Origin: Asaia bogorensis | GTDB taxonomy: Bacteria > Pseudomonadota > Alphaproteobacteria > Reyranellales > Reyranellaceae | Reading direction: 5' to 3' | DNA: 64,000 nt | NCBI GenBank assembly: GCA_945889625.1 | Contig: CAMDCE010000004.1 | Location: forward strand, 1 to 64,000 | In this document: positions 50,204-57,645 of the stretch, piece by piece | How positions within the stretch are numbered: position 1 is the stretch's first letter | Layout: each line of letters opens with the position of its first letter | The notes under the pieces: model-generated | What the model was told of the DNA's origin: nothing | The model's input: the letters and a program-made list of their open reading frames with translations, nothing else | Database searches by the model: none | Translations under genes and position numbers: made by a program

Positions 50204-50917
50204 TCAGTGTGTCATGACGTAACGGGCGAACGCCCCGCGTTTGTTGGCGGCGAGTCTGGCCGGCGCGGTATCGACCCGGAGTTGCAGTGCACAGAGCTCG
50301 GCATCTGAGAGCTTGAGACTGTCGCCGAGCTTCTGGAAGTCGGCCTCAGTGAAGCCCGCCTCCGACAGCATCGCCACGAACTCCTGGTCGTTCGCCACGG
50401 GTCGTGGTTGGGCGCCGGATGTGCGGCCATCGCGATAGGCGGCTTCCATCGCCGACAACACCTTGCGGACCAGACGCTGGCCCTCGATATCGAGCTTGTC
50501 GGTGCGCTGAATTCCGGTCGAAGAGAATTCCCGGCAGGCCGGCAGGTTGGCCTGCTGCAGATGGCGCACCAGTTCGGCCCTCGCCGTCATGACGGCATCG
50601 GCGCTGGCATCGTCGGCCGCGCCAAGTGCAGGACCGATGTAGGTCCTGCGCAGGTCGCCGATCACCAGAAACGTTCGCGACGGGCCCTGCTGCATGGGTT
50701 TGCGCCGGTCGTCTTCGATCGCGGCGCGCAAGCGGCCCTCGATGGCGGGAACGTCCGTCATCACCAACCCGACCAGCGGCAGATTGTGCAACTCGGCCAT
50801 GGCGCGATCGGTGTCGGACGTTCTTGTGCTGATCCACCAGCCTATCGCCGTGACGGCGACGGCCGCCACTGCGACGCCGATCAGCACAACCCGTTTGTTG
50901 CGTCCATCAAGAGCCAC
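50204..50917 (-). CDS. Membrane-anchored protein of unknown function
   Basis: 237 residues from the GTG at 50915-50917, selected for its GGAGGAG ribosome-binding site 4 nt upstream. One N-terminal transmembrane helix (VVLIGVAVAAVAVTAIGWWI) precedes a helical periplasmic domain with RTYIGPALGAADDASADAVMTARAELVRHLQQANLPACREFSSTGI. No family recognised. The stop codon lies right beside the inverted repeat at 50055-50203. Confidence 0.65.
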   Translation of the reverse strand: MALDGRNKRVVLIGVAVAAVAVTAIGWWISTRTSDTDRAMAELHNLPLVGLVMTDVPAIEGRLRAAIEDDRRKPMQQGPSRTFLVIGDLRRTYIGPALGAADDASADAVMTARAELVRHLQQANLPACREFSSTGIQRTDKLDIEGQRLVRKVLSAMEAAYRDGRTSGAQPRPVANDQEFVAMLSEAGFTEADFQKLGDSLKLSDAELCALQLRVDTAPARLAANKRGAFARYVMTH

Positions 50918-51015
50918 GTCGCTCCTCCAGATAAGTTGACCGCAGCGGGCCTGCAACATAGCACCCATTCGCTTGTCCACGGATGGCGTTGCTGCATACT
51001 CGGCATTGCCTCGCC

Positions 51016-51399
51016 ATGCCGATACAGATCGAATTTCATCATCCGGACCGAATGGTCGTGATGGTCGCCCGCGGAACCATCACCCTGCAGGATCTCGTGC
51101 AGGCTTTCGTCGAGTTCGCGAAGTCGGGCGCCTTTCACTATCGCAAAATCCTCGATGTGACGTCGGCCGTTCCCACCCTCAAAAAGGAAGAAGTGCAGGG
51201 CTTCATCGAGCATGTCCGTCGTCAGCAGCGCGAAAAGGGGGTGGGCCTCGTCGCTTTCGTGGCCGCCGACGGCAAAGGCGAATTCGCCAAGCTGTTCGTC
51301 GACACGGTAGCCGGTGAGAGGCCAGCCCGAGTGTTCACAAGCATCCACGACGCCCGCAAGTGGCTCTATGCCAACTCGTCCGTCAAGGACTCCGGCTGA
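51016..51399 (+). CDS. STAS/SpoIIAA-like small protein
   Basis: 127 residues from the ATG at 51016. MPIQIEFHHPDRMVVMVARGTITLQDLVQAFVEFAKSGAFHYRKILDVTSAV and VGLVAFVAADGKGEFAKLFVDTVAGERPARVFTSIHDARKWL follow the alternating strand/helix pattern of the SpoIIAA-like family. Function in proteobacteria is mostly unknown. Divergent from the membrane-anchored gene. Confidence 0.6.
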   Translation: MPIQIEFHHPDRMVVMVARGTITLQDLVQAFVEFAKSGAFHYRKILDVTSAVPTLKKEEVQGFIEHVRRQQREKGVGLVAFVAADGKGEFAKLFVDTVAGERPARVFTSIHDARKWLYANSSVKDSG

Positions 51400-51448
51400 G
51401 GCATCGAAAAGCATACGGCGGTAAATTTTTTTGTGAACGGCTAACTCC

Positions 51449-52201
51449 TTAGGATGCCGGGGTATGTTGCCCGAGGAAGGCACGTACGCGGTTGATCGAT
51501 TCCTGCAGGTAGGCCGGCCCGCGCCAATCCTTCTGCACTTCGATGTTGGGCGCCAGGGCTGCGATCTCCTCGCTGGTCTTGGCCGGGTGCGGCTTGTCGG
51601 TGCCGGGCTGGAGCAACAGCGGCGTCTTGCAGTTCTTGACGAAGTCGCGAGTCACCGAGAACACGAAGTCGCTGCCATACATGTTTCTGCCGAAAGACTG
51701 GATGGTGGCCTCGGTGATCGACGGATCACGTGCCCGCACCGTTTCGCCATAGCCCTTGATCGAGGCGTCCCAGGTGTCGCGATTTTCCCAAAGGCCGATC
51801 GGATTCTGCAGGACCGCCGCCGTAATGCGCCTGGGATCGTGCTCGATCGCCTCGAAGCAGTAGCTTCCACCGATGCAGCCGCCCATGACATGGAACTTGC
51901 CGAAGCCGAGATGGTCCATGAGCGCGAAGTGATCCTCCGCGAAGGTATGCCAGCCATGGTCGGCCTTCACTTTGGCCACCGACTTGCCGGCATTGCGCTG
52001 GTCCATCGCGACCACCGTGAACTTGTCGGCTAGCGCGATCATCGGGTTCATCCATGGCGCGGGCGTGGTGGGATCGGCCGGGCTCGCCTTCCAGTTGGCG
52101 AGCTGCGACTTCAATCCGCCCGGCGCGTAGAGCAGGAGAGGAAAGCCATTGCCGTGAACCTCGTAGTGCAGTTCGGCATCGGAGCGCTTGAACATCGGCA
52201 T
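51449..52201 (-). CDS. Alpha/beta hydrolase with Cys at the nucleophile position
   Basis: 250 residues. PLLLYAPGGLKSQLANW (oxyanion region) and FTVVAMDQRNAGKSVAKV, then the nucleophile elbow HVMGGCIGGSY with Cys109 where most relatives have Ser. A downstream PLLLQPGTDKPHPAKTSEEIAALAP provides the acid and His region. Cys in the elbow occurs in dienelactone-hydrolase-like branches, so it may still be active. Substrate unknown. Confidence 0.82.
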   Translation of the reverse strand: MPMFKRSDAELHYEVHGNGFPLLLYAPGGLKSQLANWKASPADPTTPAPWMNPMIALADKFTVVAMDQRNAGKSVAKVKADHGWHTFAEDHFALMDHLGFGKFHVMGGCIGGSYCFEAIEHDPRRITAAVLQNPIGLWENRDTWDASIKGYGETVRARDPSITEATIQSFGRNMYGSDFVFSVTRDFVKNCKTPLLLQPGTDKPHPAKTSEEIAALAPNIEVQKDWRGPAYLQESINRVRAFLGQHTPAS

Positions 52202-52364
52202 CGCGGATCGTCCTCGTTGGAGGTTGTTCGAAGGTCAGTTCACCGGCTTGTGCCCGATGGAGTCAAGAATCTCCTGCCAACGCTTACAGCCGGCAAACAC
52301 CTGGTCCCGCACAGAGGAACCCAGGTTTCAGAAGGTCTTCTGCAGCTGCCGCATCACGCAACCA

Positions 52365-53609
52365 ATGCTCGGCTTCGACGTTCTCCTTGATCACGAGGTA
52401 CTGCCGGTGGTCGAGAAATCCGTCGTTCGTGTCCCGACCGTTCATCTTCGCGGCGGATCGGCCATTCGTCGCCCGCTGATCGTGCTGGCGGTTTGTGCCG
52501 TGGGTGTCGTCGGCTATCTCGCGCGCGATTTCCTCATTCCCACCGCCGGGGCCATCGTGCTGGCGCTGATGCTGATGCCGGTGGCCAGTGCGCTGGAACG
52601 CGTCAAGCTGCCGAGCACACTCGCTGCCCTGGCTTCGGTGCTGCTGCTGGCGCTGGTGATGGCGGGGCTGCTCGCCGTCGCCGTTCCGTCGGTTTCGAGC
52701 TGGGCCGAGCAGGCGCCGTCCCTGACGCGCACGCTTGAGAACAGGCTCGAAGGTCTACGCAAATCGCTCGCCGCCATGAAGGAGATGACCGACCGGGTCG
52801 AAAAGGCGGCCGAGGCGGCGACGACGACTACCAACCCTGCGGCCCAGACTGCCGAGAAGGTCGTCGTGCGCGATCGTTCGTTGTTGGGAACGCTGGCCAG
52901 CACGACGCCTGGCGTCGTGCTGCAGATCGGCTATGCCGCCGTGCTTGCCTTCATGCTGCTCGCCAACCGCAATACCCACCGACGCCAGCTCCTGCGCATC
53001 CCCGTCACCTTCGCTACCCGCGTGCGCCTTGCCCGCGTGATGCGCGATATCAACGAGCGGGTCGGTCACTACCTGTTCGCTCTGGCGGTGATCTATCTTG
53101 GCGTCGCGGTCCTGTCGGGAACGGCTCTCGCGCTGCTGGGTTTTCCCAACGCCATCATGTGGGGCGCCATCATGGGGCTCGGCTCGTTCGTGCCGTTCAT
53201 CGGCCCGCCGGTGGTGATCGGGTTGGTGGCGCTGGTTGGCCTGCTCACCTTCGAGGATTGGCCGCGCATCGTGGCGGCGCCGGCGGTGCTTGCGGTGATC
53301 CATTTCGTCGAATCGCAGTTCGTCACGCCGGCCTTCGTCAGCCGGCGTTGTGCGCTCAACACGGTGGCGGTGTTTGCCGCCATCGCGTTTCTCGGCTGGA
53401 TGTGGGGCGTCATCGGCGCCATCGTGGCGGTTCCGCTGCTGATCCTGATAAGCACCATCGCCGCACATTTGCCGTCGCTGCGCTGGCTGGAAGTGCTGTT
53501 GTCGGACGACCGGCCGCCGGCTCCTCGGATGGCGGTCAAGCCACCGTTGGCTTCGGTAGCCAAGCGCCCGGCACGTCAGCCGCGCCGGCGTCTTGTGGCG
53601 GCAAGATAG
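52365..53609 (+). CDS. AI-2E-family (PerM-like) membrane transporter
   Basis: About 414 residues from the ATG at 52365. Later starts near 52400 are possible because the first 30 residues are not family-like. Seven to eight helices, an Ala/Thr-rich central loop (about residues 130-175) and the conserved block YLGVAVLSGTALALLGFPNAIMWGAIMGLGSFVPFIGPPVVIGLVALVGLLTFEDWP are typical. The family exports small molecules, including AI-2 in TqsA. Its 3' end overlaps the convergent gene by 34 bp. Confidence 0.82.
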   Translation: MLGFDVLLDHEVLPVVEKSVVRVPTVHLRGGSAIRRPLIVLAVCAVGVVGYLARDFLIPTAGAIVLALMLMPVASALERVKLPSTLAALASVLLLALVMAGLLAVAVPSVSSWAEQAPSLTRTLENRLEGLRKSLAAMKEMTDRVEKAAEAATTTTNPAAQTAEKVVVRDRSLLGTLASTTPGVVLQIGYAAVLAFMLLANRNTHRRQLLRIPVTFATRVRLARVMRDINERVGHYLFALAVIYLGVAVLSGTALALLGFPNAIMWGAIMGLGSFVPFIGPPVVIGLVALVGLLTFEDWPRIVAAPAVLAVIHFVESQFVTPAFVSRRCALNTVAVFAAIAFLGWMWGVIGAIVAVPLLILISTIAAHLPSLRWLEVLLSDDRPPAPRMAVKPPLASVAKRPARQPRRRLVAAR

Positions 53610-53860
53610 AGGACGCCGCCCACCACGCCGTAGAAGCAGCCCAAAACGGCCCATGCCTCGGCTGGATCCATTAGGCGCTCCAGAAGCGTGAGGGCGGCGC
53701 GGCTGAAGCAGAACACAGCCACTGCGCCACCCACACCGGCGCCGAGGGTGAGCATCAGCCGATTGGTTGCGCCAGTGGCAGCGCTCCGGATCGTCCGGGC
53801 GGCCGCCGATGCTGCGGCAACCCGGAGCAAGGGTCCGATCATCGTGGCGAGCACGGGCAT
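53576..53860 (-). CDS. Small membrane protein, YqjE-like position
   Basis: 94 residues from the ATG at 53858-53860. Two transmembrane helices (MLTLGAGVGGAVAVFCFSRAALTLL and AWAVLGCFYGVVGGVLYLAA) form a hairpin. It lies just downstream of a DUF883/YqjD-like gene on the same strand, the usual arrangement for YqjE-type phage-holin-superfamily membrane proteins. Overlaps the end of the AI-2E-type gene on the other strand. Confidence 0.6.
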   Translation of the reverse strand: MPVLATMIGPLLRVAAASAAARTIRSAATGATNRLMLTLGAGVGGAVAVFCFSRAALTLLERLMDPAEAWAVLGCFYGVVGGVLYLAATRRRRG

Positions 53861-53867
53861 TCGTGCC

Positions 53868-53903
53868 GACGTTCTGGCCGACGTGCTGGCCGACGTGCTG
53901 GCC
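53868..53903. repeat. Three tandem 12-bp repeats
   Basis: GACGTTCTGGCC followed by two exact copies of GACGTGCTGGCC. It lies in the 55-nt gap between the DUF883 gene and the small membrane protein gene, in the leader of the latter. Confidence 0.75.
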
Positions 53904-53915
53904 GAGGCCTGTCGC

Positions 53916-54293
53916 CTAGTTCCGACGACAAAGGTACCCCGCAACAAACCCGATCCCGATTACCGCGGCCAAGGTGCTGAGCGGGCGGGCCTGCACCGTC
54001 TCGACCAGGGAGTCGGTGGCGGTATCGCGCAGCTGTTTGCTCTTTTTGGCCAGCGCCGACACCGCATCGCTGGCGTTGTCGGCATAGCCATCGATGAATT
54101 GCTGTGCGGCATCGATCGCCTTGTCGATGGCTTCGCGGCTCCTGGTTTCGATGGTGCCCAGCGTGCGGCTGACGCCGTCGGTCGCCTCGGCTTCCATGGC
54201 GGAAGACAGCTTCTTGAGCTGGGTCTTCAGCGCTGCGATTTCCTTGACCAGATCCTTGTTGGTGGCATGACCGGTGATCCCGTTGCCGCGCAT
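53916..54293 (-). CDS. DUF883 (ElaB/YqjD-type) membrane-anchored protein
   Basis: 125 residues. A coiled-coil N-terminus (TNKDLVKEIAALKTQLKKLSSAMEAEATDG) and helical body are followed by a C-terminal anchor LSTLAAVIGIGFVAGYLCRRN, the hallmark of the family. Relatives are inner-membrane, ribosome-associated stationary-phase proteins. It forms a unit with the small membrane gene downstream. Confidence 0.85.
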   Translation of the reverse strand: MRGNGITGHATNKDLVKEIAALKTQLKKLSSAMEAEATDGVSRTLGTIETRSREAIDKAIDAAQQFIDGYADNASDAVSALAKKSKQLRDTATDSLVETVQARPLSTLAAVIGIGFVAGYLCRRN

Positions 54294-54362
54294 ATCCTGC
54301 CTCCGAAGCGAGGGTGAAGCTCTGTCAATGAACGCCCTCGGAGGCAGAAGGTTTCGCCCGAT

Positions 54363-55115
54363 TCAGCCGTCCCAGACGTTTTGCGGCATCGGCAGCTTGG
54401 CGAAATCGGCGGCGACCAGCGGCTGGGAATGGGTCTGGCCCTCGCGTTCCAGCAGCATCATGTATTGCCGGACATGCTGGCCGGAGTGCCAGGTCGTGCG
54501 CTCGAACAGCTCGTGCAGGCTCTGCGGGCCGTAGTAGGTCTCGAGCGATCGCGAGGCTGCGGTGTTGCCGTGCGCCCACCAGTCGCGCAGGCGTTGCCGC
54601 ACTTTGGTGCCGTAGGCCACCAGCGCGGCGGTGTCGGCATCGGACGCGGGTTCCTCTCGGAACATTGCCGCGACGAGAGTCGTGCCCTCGTTGGCGTCGA
54701 GGAAGGCATCGACCACGCGGAACAAGTGGAAGCCCAGCGTCCGGTAGCTGCGCGGCCGCCCGGGCACGTGGGTGTCGAGCCGGTCGTAAGGCATCAGCGG
54801 CAGGAGCTCGAGGGCAGCGGTCAGGAACTTGTCGAGCCTGGCGTACAGCTCCGCCGGGGACAGGGCCGGCCCGGAATTCTCGTTGAGTCCCAGAAATTCG
54901 ACGATCTGCTTGGTGCTCTGGCCAAACGTGTACTTCTCGCCGCGCGACAATACGGGCACCGACCGCACGCCAAGCTTCTGCAGCTCGGCCATGCCGTTGG
55001 GGTCCTCAAGCACATTCACTGATACGAATTCGATCCCACGGACCGATAGAAACTCTTTGAGTCTCAGACAGCTGGTTCAACCCGGCTGCCAGAACACCTT
55101 CAGCGGTTCGTTCAT
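54363..55115 (-). CDS. Glutaredoxin-DinB fusion protein with in-frame TGA at the CXXC motif
   Basis: Start at the ATG at 55113-55115, with GGAGGA 7 nt upstream. The frame reads MNEPLKVFWQPG, then TGA at 55077-55079 (codon 13), then TSCLRLKEFLSVRGIEFVSVNVLEDPNGMAELQKLGVRSVPVLSRGEKYTFG. That is a glutaredoxin whose first active-site Cys codon is TGA (PG-x-TSC), with cis-Pro in SVPVL. After a linker a DinB-like helical domain follows (about residues 85-250, GFHLFRVVDAFLDANEG and TTWHSGQHVRQYMMLLERE). Either UGA is read as selenocysteine or a TGC to TGA mutation has cut the gene. A 7-bp hairpin starts 12 nt after the TGA. Without readthrough only a 12-residue peptide is made, unless translation restarts at the GTG or ATG near 55019. 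Confidence 0.6.
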
Positions 55116-55141
55116 CCGATGGTCCTCCACAGGAGGCCAGT

Positions 55142-56110
55142 CTATCCCAACAGGCTCTCGCGCAACAGCGGATGATGGGCGCAGCGCAGGCCGCCGCCGA
55201 TCGCGATCGGGCCGTCGAAGGGCAGGGGAATGACATCCATGCGCCGTTTGCGCAGCTCCCCGATCACGCGCTTGTTGTCGGCGTCGATGATGACGCGGCC
55301 TTCCTCGAGCACGAGGCCGTTGGTGGCGAGCAACCCGGCCTCCTCCTTGGAGACGGTGATGGCGTCCCAGTCGCGCAGCGACATCGGCAGGCCGTCGATC
55401 AATTTCTCGGAACAGTAGACCAGCAGGCCGGGCTTGATCAGTGCCATGGCGCAGTCGAGGTGCAGTACGTTCGATCGCATCGCGACCGGAATCACCTTGT
55501 AGGCGTCGCCGAGCAGCGCCTGCAGCCAGTCGATGCCGGCCATGTCGGAGGCGCAGCCGGACATGCCGACATATATCTCGTGCCCGTTCAGCAGCACGTC
55601 GCCGCCTTCGAGGAACGGCCCGTCGACGCAGGCCGGCGAGCCCATCGGCACGCTCGACCAGCGCGCGCCGCGTTCCCGGACTGCTCTCTGGATGTGCGGC
55701 CGCAATCCGAAGCGCTCGCGCTGCCGGCACTTCAGGCGGATCGAGGAATCGATCACGTGGTTGCCGATGACGATCATGCCGTCACGCGGAAACAATTGAG
55801 CACCCTCGGCGTTGGGCGCCATGAAGGTGCGCTCGTCTCCCTTCAGTCGTTCGGGGCGATGCACGATCACGCCCTCGCGCGCCACCAGCTCGGCCAGGGT
55901 ATCGGCCTGGCGTTCGATACGGTGGGCCCATTCGGCGTCGACCTCGACCAGTCGCCGGCCGGCATTGCTGCGACTGAACTCGTCCGCCGGCGGGATCAGC
56001 CAGCGCTGCGAGTCTTCGTAGAAGACCACGAAATCCTCGGCCGGCGAGATGCCGATGATGACTTCGCGCAGCTTGCCCCACTCGTGGTGGGCGCCGAAGG
56101 GAAGGGCCAT
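55142..56110 (-). CDS. Amidinotransferase (glycine amidinotransferase-like)
   Basis: 322 residues from the ATG at 56108-56110. FGAHHEWGKLREVIIGI at the start, FPRDGMIVIGNHVIDSS, then FLEGGDVLLNG, catalytic His in VLHLDCAMALIKPG and catalytic Cys in GGGLRCAHHPLLRE. These are the Asp/His/Cys sites of the L-arginine:glycine (or inosamine) amidinotransferase family, which transfers an amidino group from arginine. The acceptor is unknown. It starts 4 nt after the VOC gene stop, so they are co-transcribed. Confidence 0.85.
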   Translation of the reverse strand: MALPFGAHHEWGKLREVIIGISPAEDFVVFYEDSQRWLIPPADEFSRSNAGRRLVEVDAEWAHRIERQADTLAELVAREGVIVHRPERLKGDERTFMAPNAEGAQLFPRDGMIVIGNHVIDSSIRLKCRQRERFGLRPHIQRAVRERGARWSSVPMGSPACVDGPFLEGGDVLLNGHEIYVGMSGCASDMAGIDWLQALLGDAYKVIPVAMRSNVLHLDCAMALIKPGLLVYCSEKLIDGLPMSLRDWDAITVSKEEAGLLATNGLVLEEGRVIIDADNKRVIGELRKRRMDVIPLPFDGPIAIGGGLRCAHHPLLRESLLG

Positions 56111-56114
56111 TGCG

Positions 56115-56498
56115 TCAGGGCGCCTTGTGACAAACGATGCAAACCTTGGTGCCGTCGAGATCGCGCACATAGGCGCCGTAGTAGTTCGGATGATAGTGGG
56201 TGCGAAGACCGGGCTTGCCTTCGTCCTTGCCGCCCGCTGCCATCGCTGCGGCGTAGGCCGCTTCGACCGCCGGACGATTCGGCGCCTCCAGCCCAATGGT
56301 GATGCCGTTGCCGACCGTCGCCGCCTTGCCGTCGGCCGGCTTCAGGATCCAGAGCTGCGGACGGCCGCCGGTCTGCCCGTAGCCGGCGCCGTCCGGATAC
56401 TCGAAGAGGCGTGCCAGGCCGAGTGGCTTGGTCAGGGCGTCGTAGAAGACCTTGGCCTTGGCAAGGTCGTTGCTGCCGGTAGTGAGGTGACTGAACAT
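56115..56498 (-). CDS. VOC-family protein
   Basis: 127 residues from the ATG at 56496-56498 with GGGAA upstream. MFSHLTTGSNDLAKAKVFYDALTKPLGLARLFEYPDGAGYG and NYYGAYVRDLDGTKVCIVCH show a single VOC module. The central region AVEAAYAAAMAAGGKDEGKPGLR is typical of the LapB-like small VOC proteins. It is upstream of and close to the amidinotransferase gene. Confidence 0.82.
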   Translation of the reverse strand: MFSHLTTGSNDLAKAKVFYDALTKPLGLARLFEYPDGAGYGQTGGRPQLWILKPADGKAATVGNGITIGLEAPNRPAVEAAYAAAMAAGGKDEGKPGLRTHYHPNYYGAYVRDLDGTKVCIVCHKAP

Positions 56499-56610
56499 GG
56501 TTGCATTCCCGTACAGTATCGTCAGTTGGCTGCCCTCGTGCCGACGATGCCGCAGATGCGCGGACTGGAGCAAGCTGGCATCGACTGGTGTTTCGAGCCA
56601 CGTCGCATCG

Positions 56611-57609
56611 TCAATCGGCTGACTTCATCCCGAAGGACTCCATTCGCGCCTTCCAGGCCTGCTGATGCGAGGCAAGCCGCGCTGCGGCTTCCTCTTGCGT
56701 CGAGGTCTCGACATCGAGGCCGAGTCGGGCCAATGCGGCGACAACCTCATCCTCGGCGAGCACGGCCCGGAGTTGCCGATTCCACGCCGCGAGGACCGGG
56801 CCCGGAGAGTCCGACGAGGCGAAGAAGCCGTACCACTCGTCCAATTCGAGGTTCGGATACCCCAGTTCGACGGCGGTCGGCACACCGCGCAGCACCGACA
56901 CGCGCTTGCGGCCGGACGTCGCCAGGATTTTCACTCTGACGCCGAGATTGTGTTGCAGGAGCGCCGTGACGCTACCCAGGCCGGCGGGAAGCGTGCCCGC
57001 CTTCAGGGCGACGACAAGAGGCGCCGCTCCTTGATGAGGGATAGTCTCCAGCTTCACGCCGAGTTCGCGGCCGATCATCATGCCGTAGATCTTGAGATAG
57101 GTGTCGGTTGCCGAAGTGCCCATACGCAGACGTTCCGGCGGCCCGGCCTTCAGCCACTCGACAAAGTCGGCGAAGGTCGGGACGCCGATCGTGGCCGACA
57201 CGGCCGTTGCGACCTGGAAGGTTCCCGCCACTGTGAGCGGCACGAGGGCGCTCTTGGAATCGAACGGGAAGGGGGTACCGGCGAGCTTCGACGCCAGCGT
57301 CGTCGTTGGCAGGAAGGCCACCACCGATCCGTCCGACAGGCTCTTCTTCAGGAACTCGCCCGCGGCCGCACCAGTGTCGCTAGGCTTGTTCTCGACCGAG
57401 ACACGGCGCCCGAGTCGGCGCTCGAGTTGCGGCGCGATGATCCGCGCCATGAGTTCGGCGCCGCCGCCCGCCGCGAAGCCCACCAGGATACGGAGCGCCT
57501 TGTCGGGAAGTTTGGTCTGGGCGCGCCCAAGCGAGGGCATGCTCGCCGGCACTGCGCAGACCGCGCCCAGGGTCAGGAGTGAACGGCGGCGGGACAGGCT
57601 TTTCGTCAT
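56611..57609 (-). CDS. TctC/Bug-family extracytoplasmic solute receptor
   Basis: 332 residues from the ATG at 57607-57609. An N-terminal twin-arginine-containing signal (SLSRRRSLLTLGAVCAVPASMPSLGRAQ) is followed by KALRILVGFAAGGGAELMARIIAPQLERRLGRRVSVENKPSDTGA and further Bug motifs (VSVLRGVPTAVELGYPNLELDEWYGFFA). Binds carboxylates or related solutes. The TctA/TctB membrane parts are not adjacent, as is usual for this expanded family. Confidence 0.9.
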   Translation of the reverse strand: MTKSLSRRRSLLTLGAVCAVPASMPSLGRAQTKLPDKALRILVGFAAGGGAELMARIIAPQLERRLGRRVSVENKPSDTGAAAGEFLKKSLSDGSVVAFLPTTTLASKLAGTPFPFDSKSALVPLTVAGTFQVATAVSATIGVPTFADFVEWLKAGPPERLRMGTSATDTYLKIYGMMIGRELGVKLETIPHQGAAPLVVALKAGTLPAGLGSVTALLQHNLGVRVKILATSGRKRVSVLRGVPTAVELGYPNLELDEWYGFFASSDSPGPVLAAWNRQLRAVLAEDEVVAALARLGLDVETSTQEEAAARLASHQQAWKARMESFGMKSAD

Positions 57610-57645
57610 GCTCCATCCATACAACACCCACGGCGAATCTGGGAA

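Noticed and set aside
52202..52364. Reverse-strand fragments such as WQEILDSIGHKPVN before a stop
   Set aside because: These might be a remnant of a small protein, but the two pieces are in different frames and match no family I can name.
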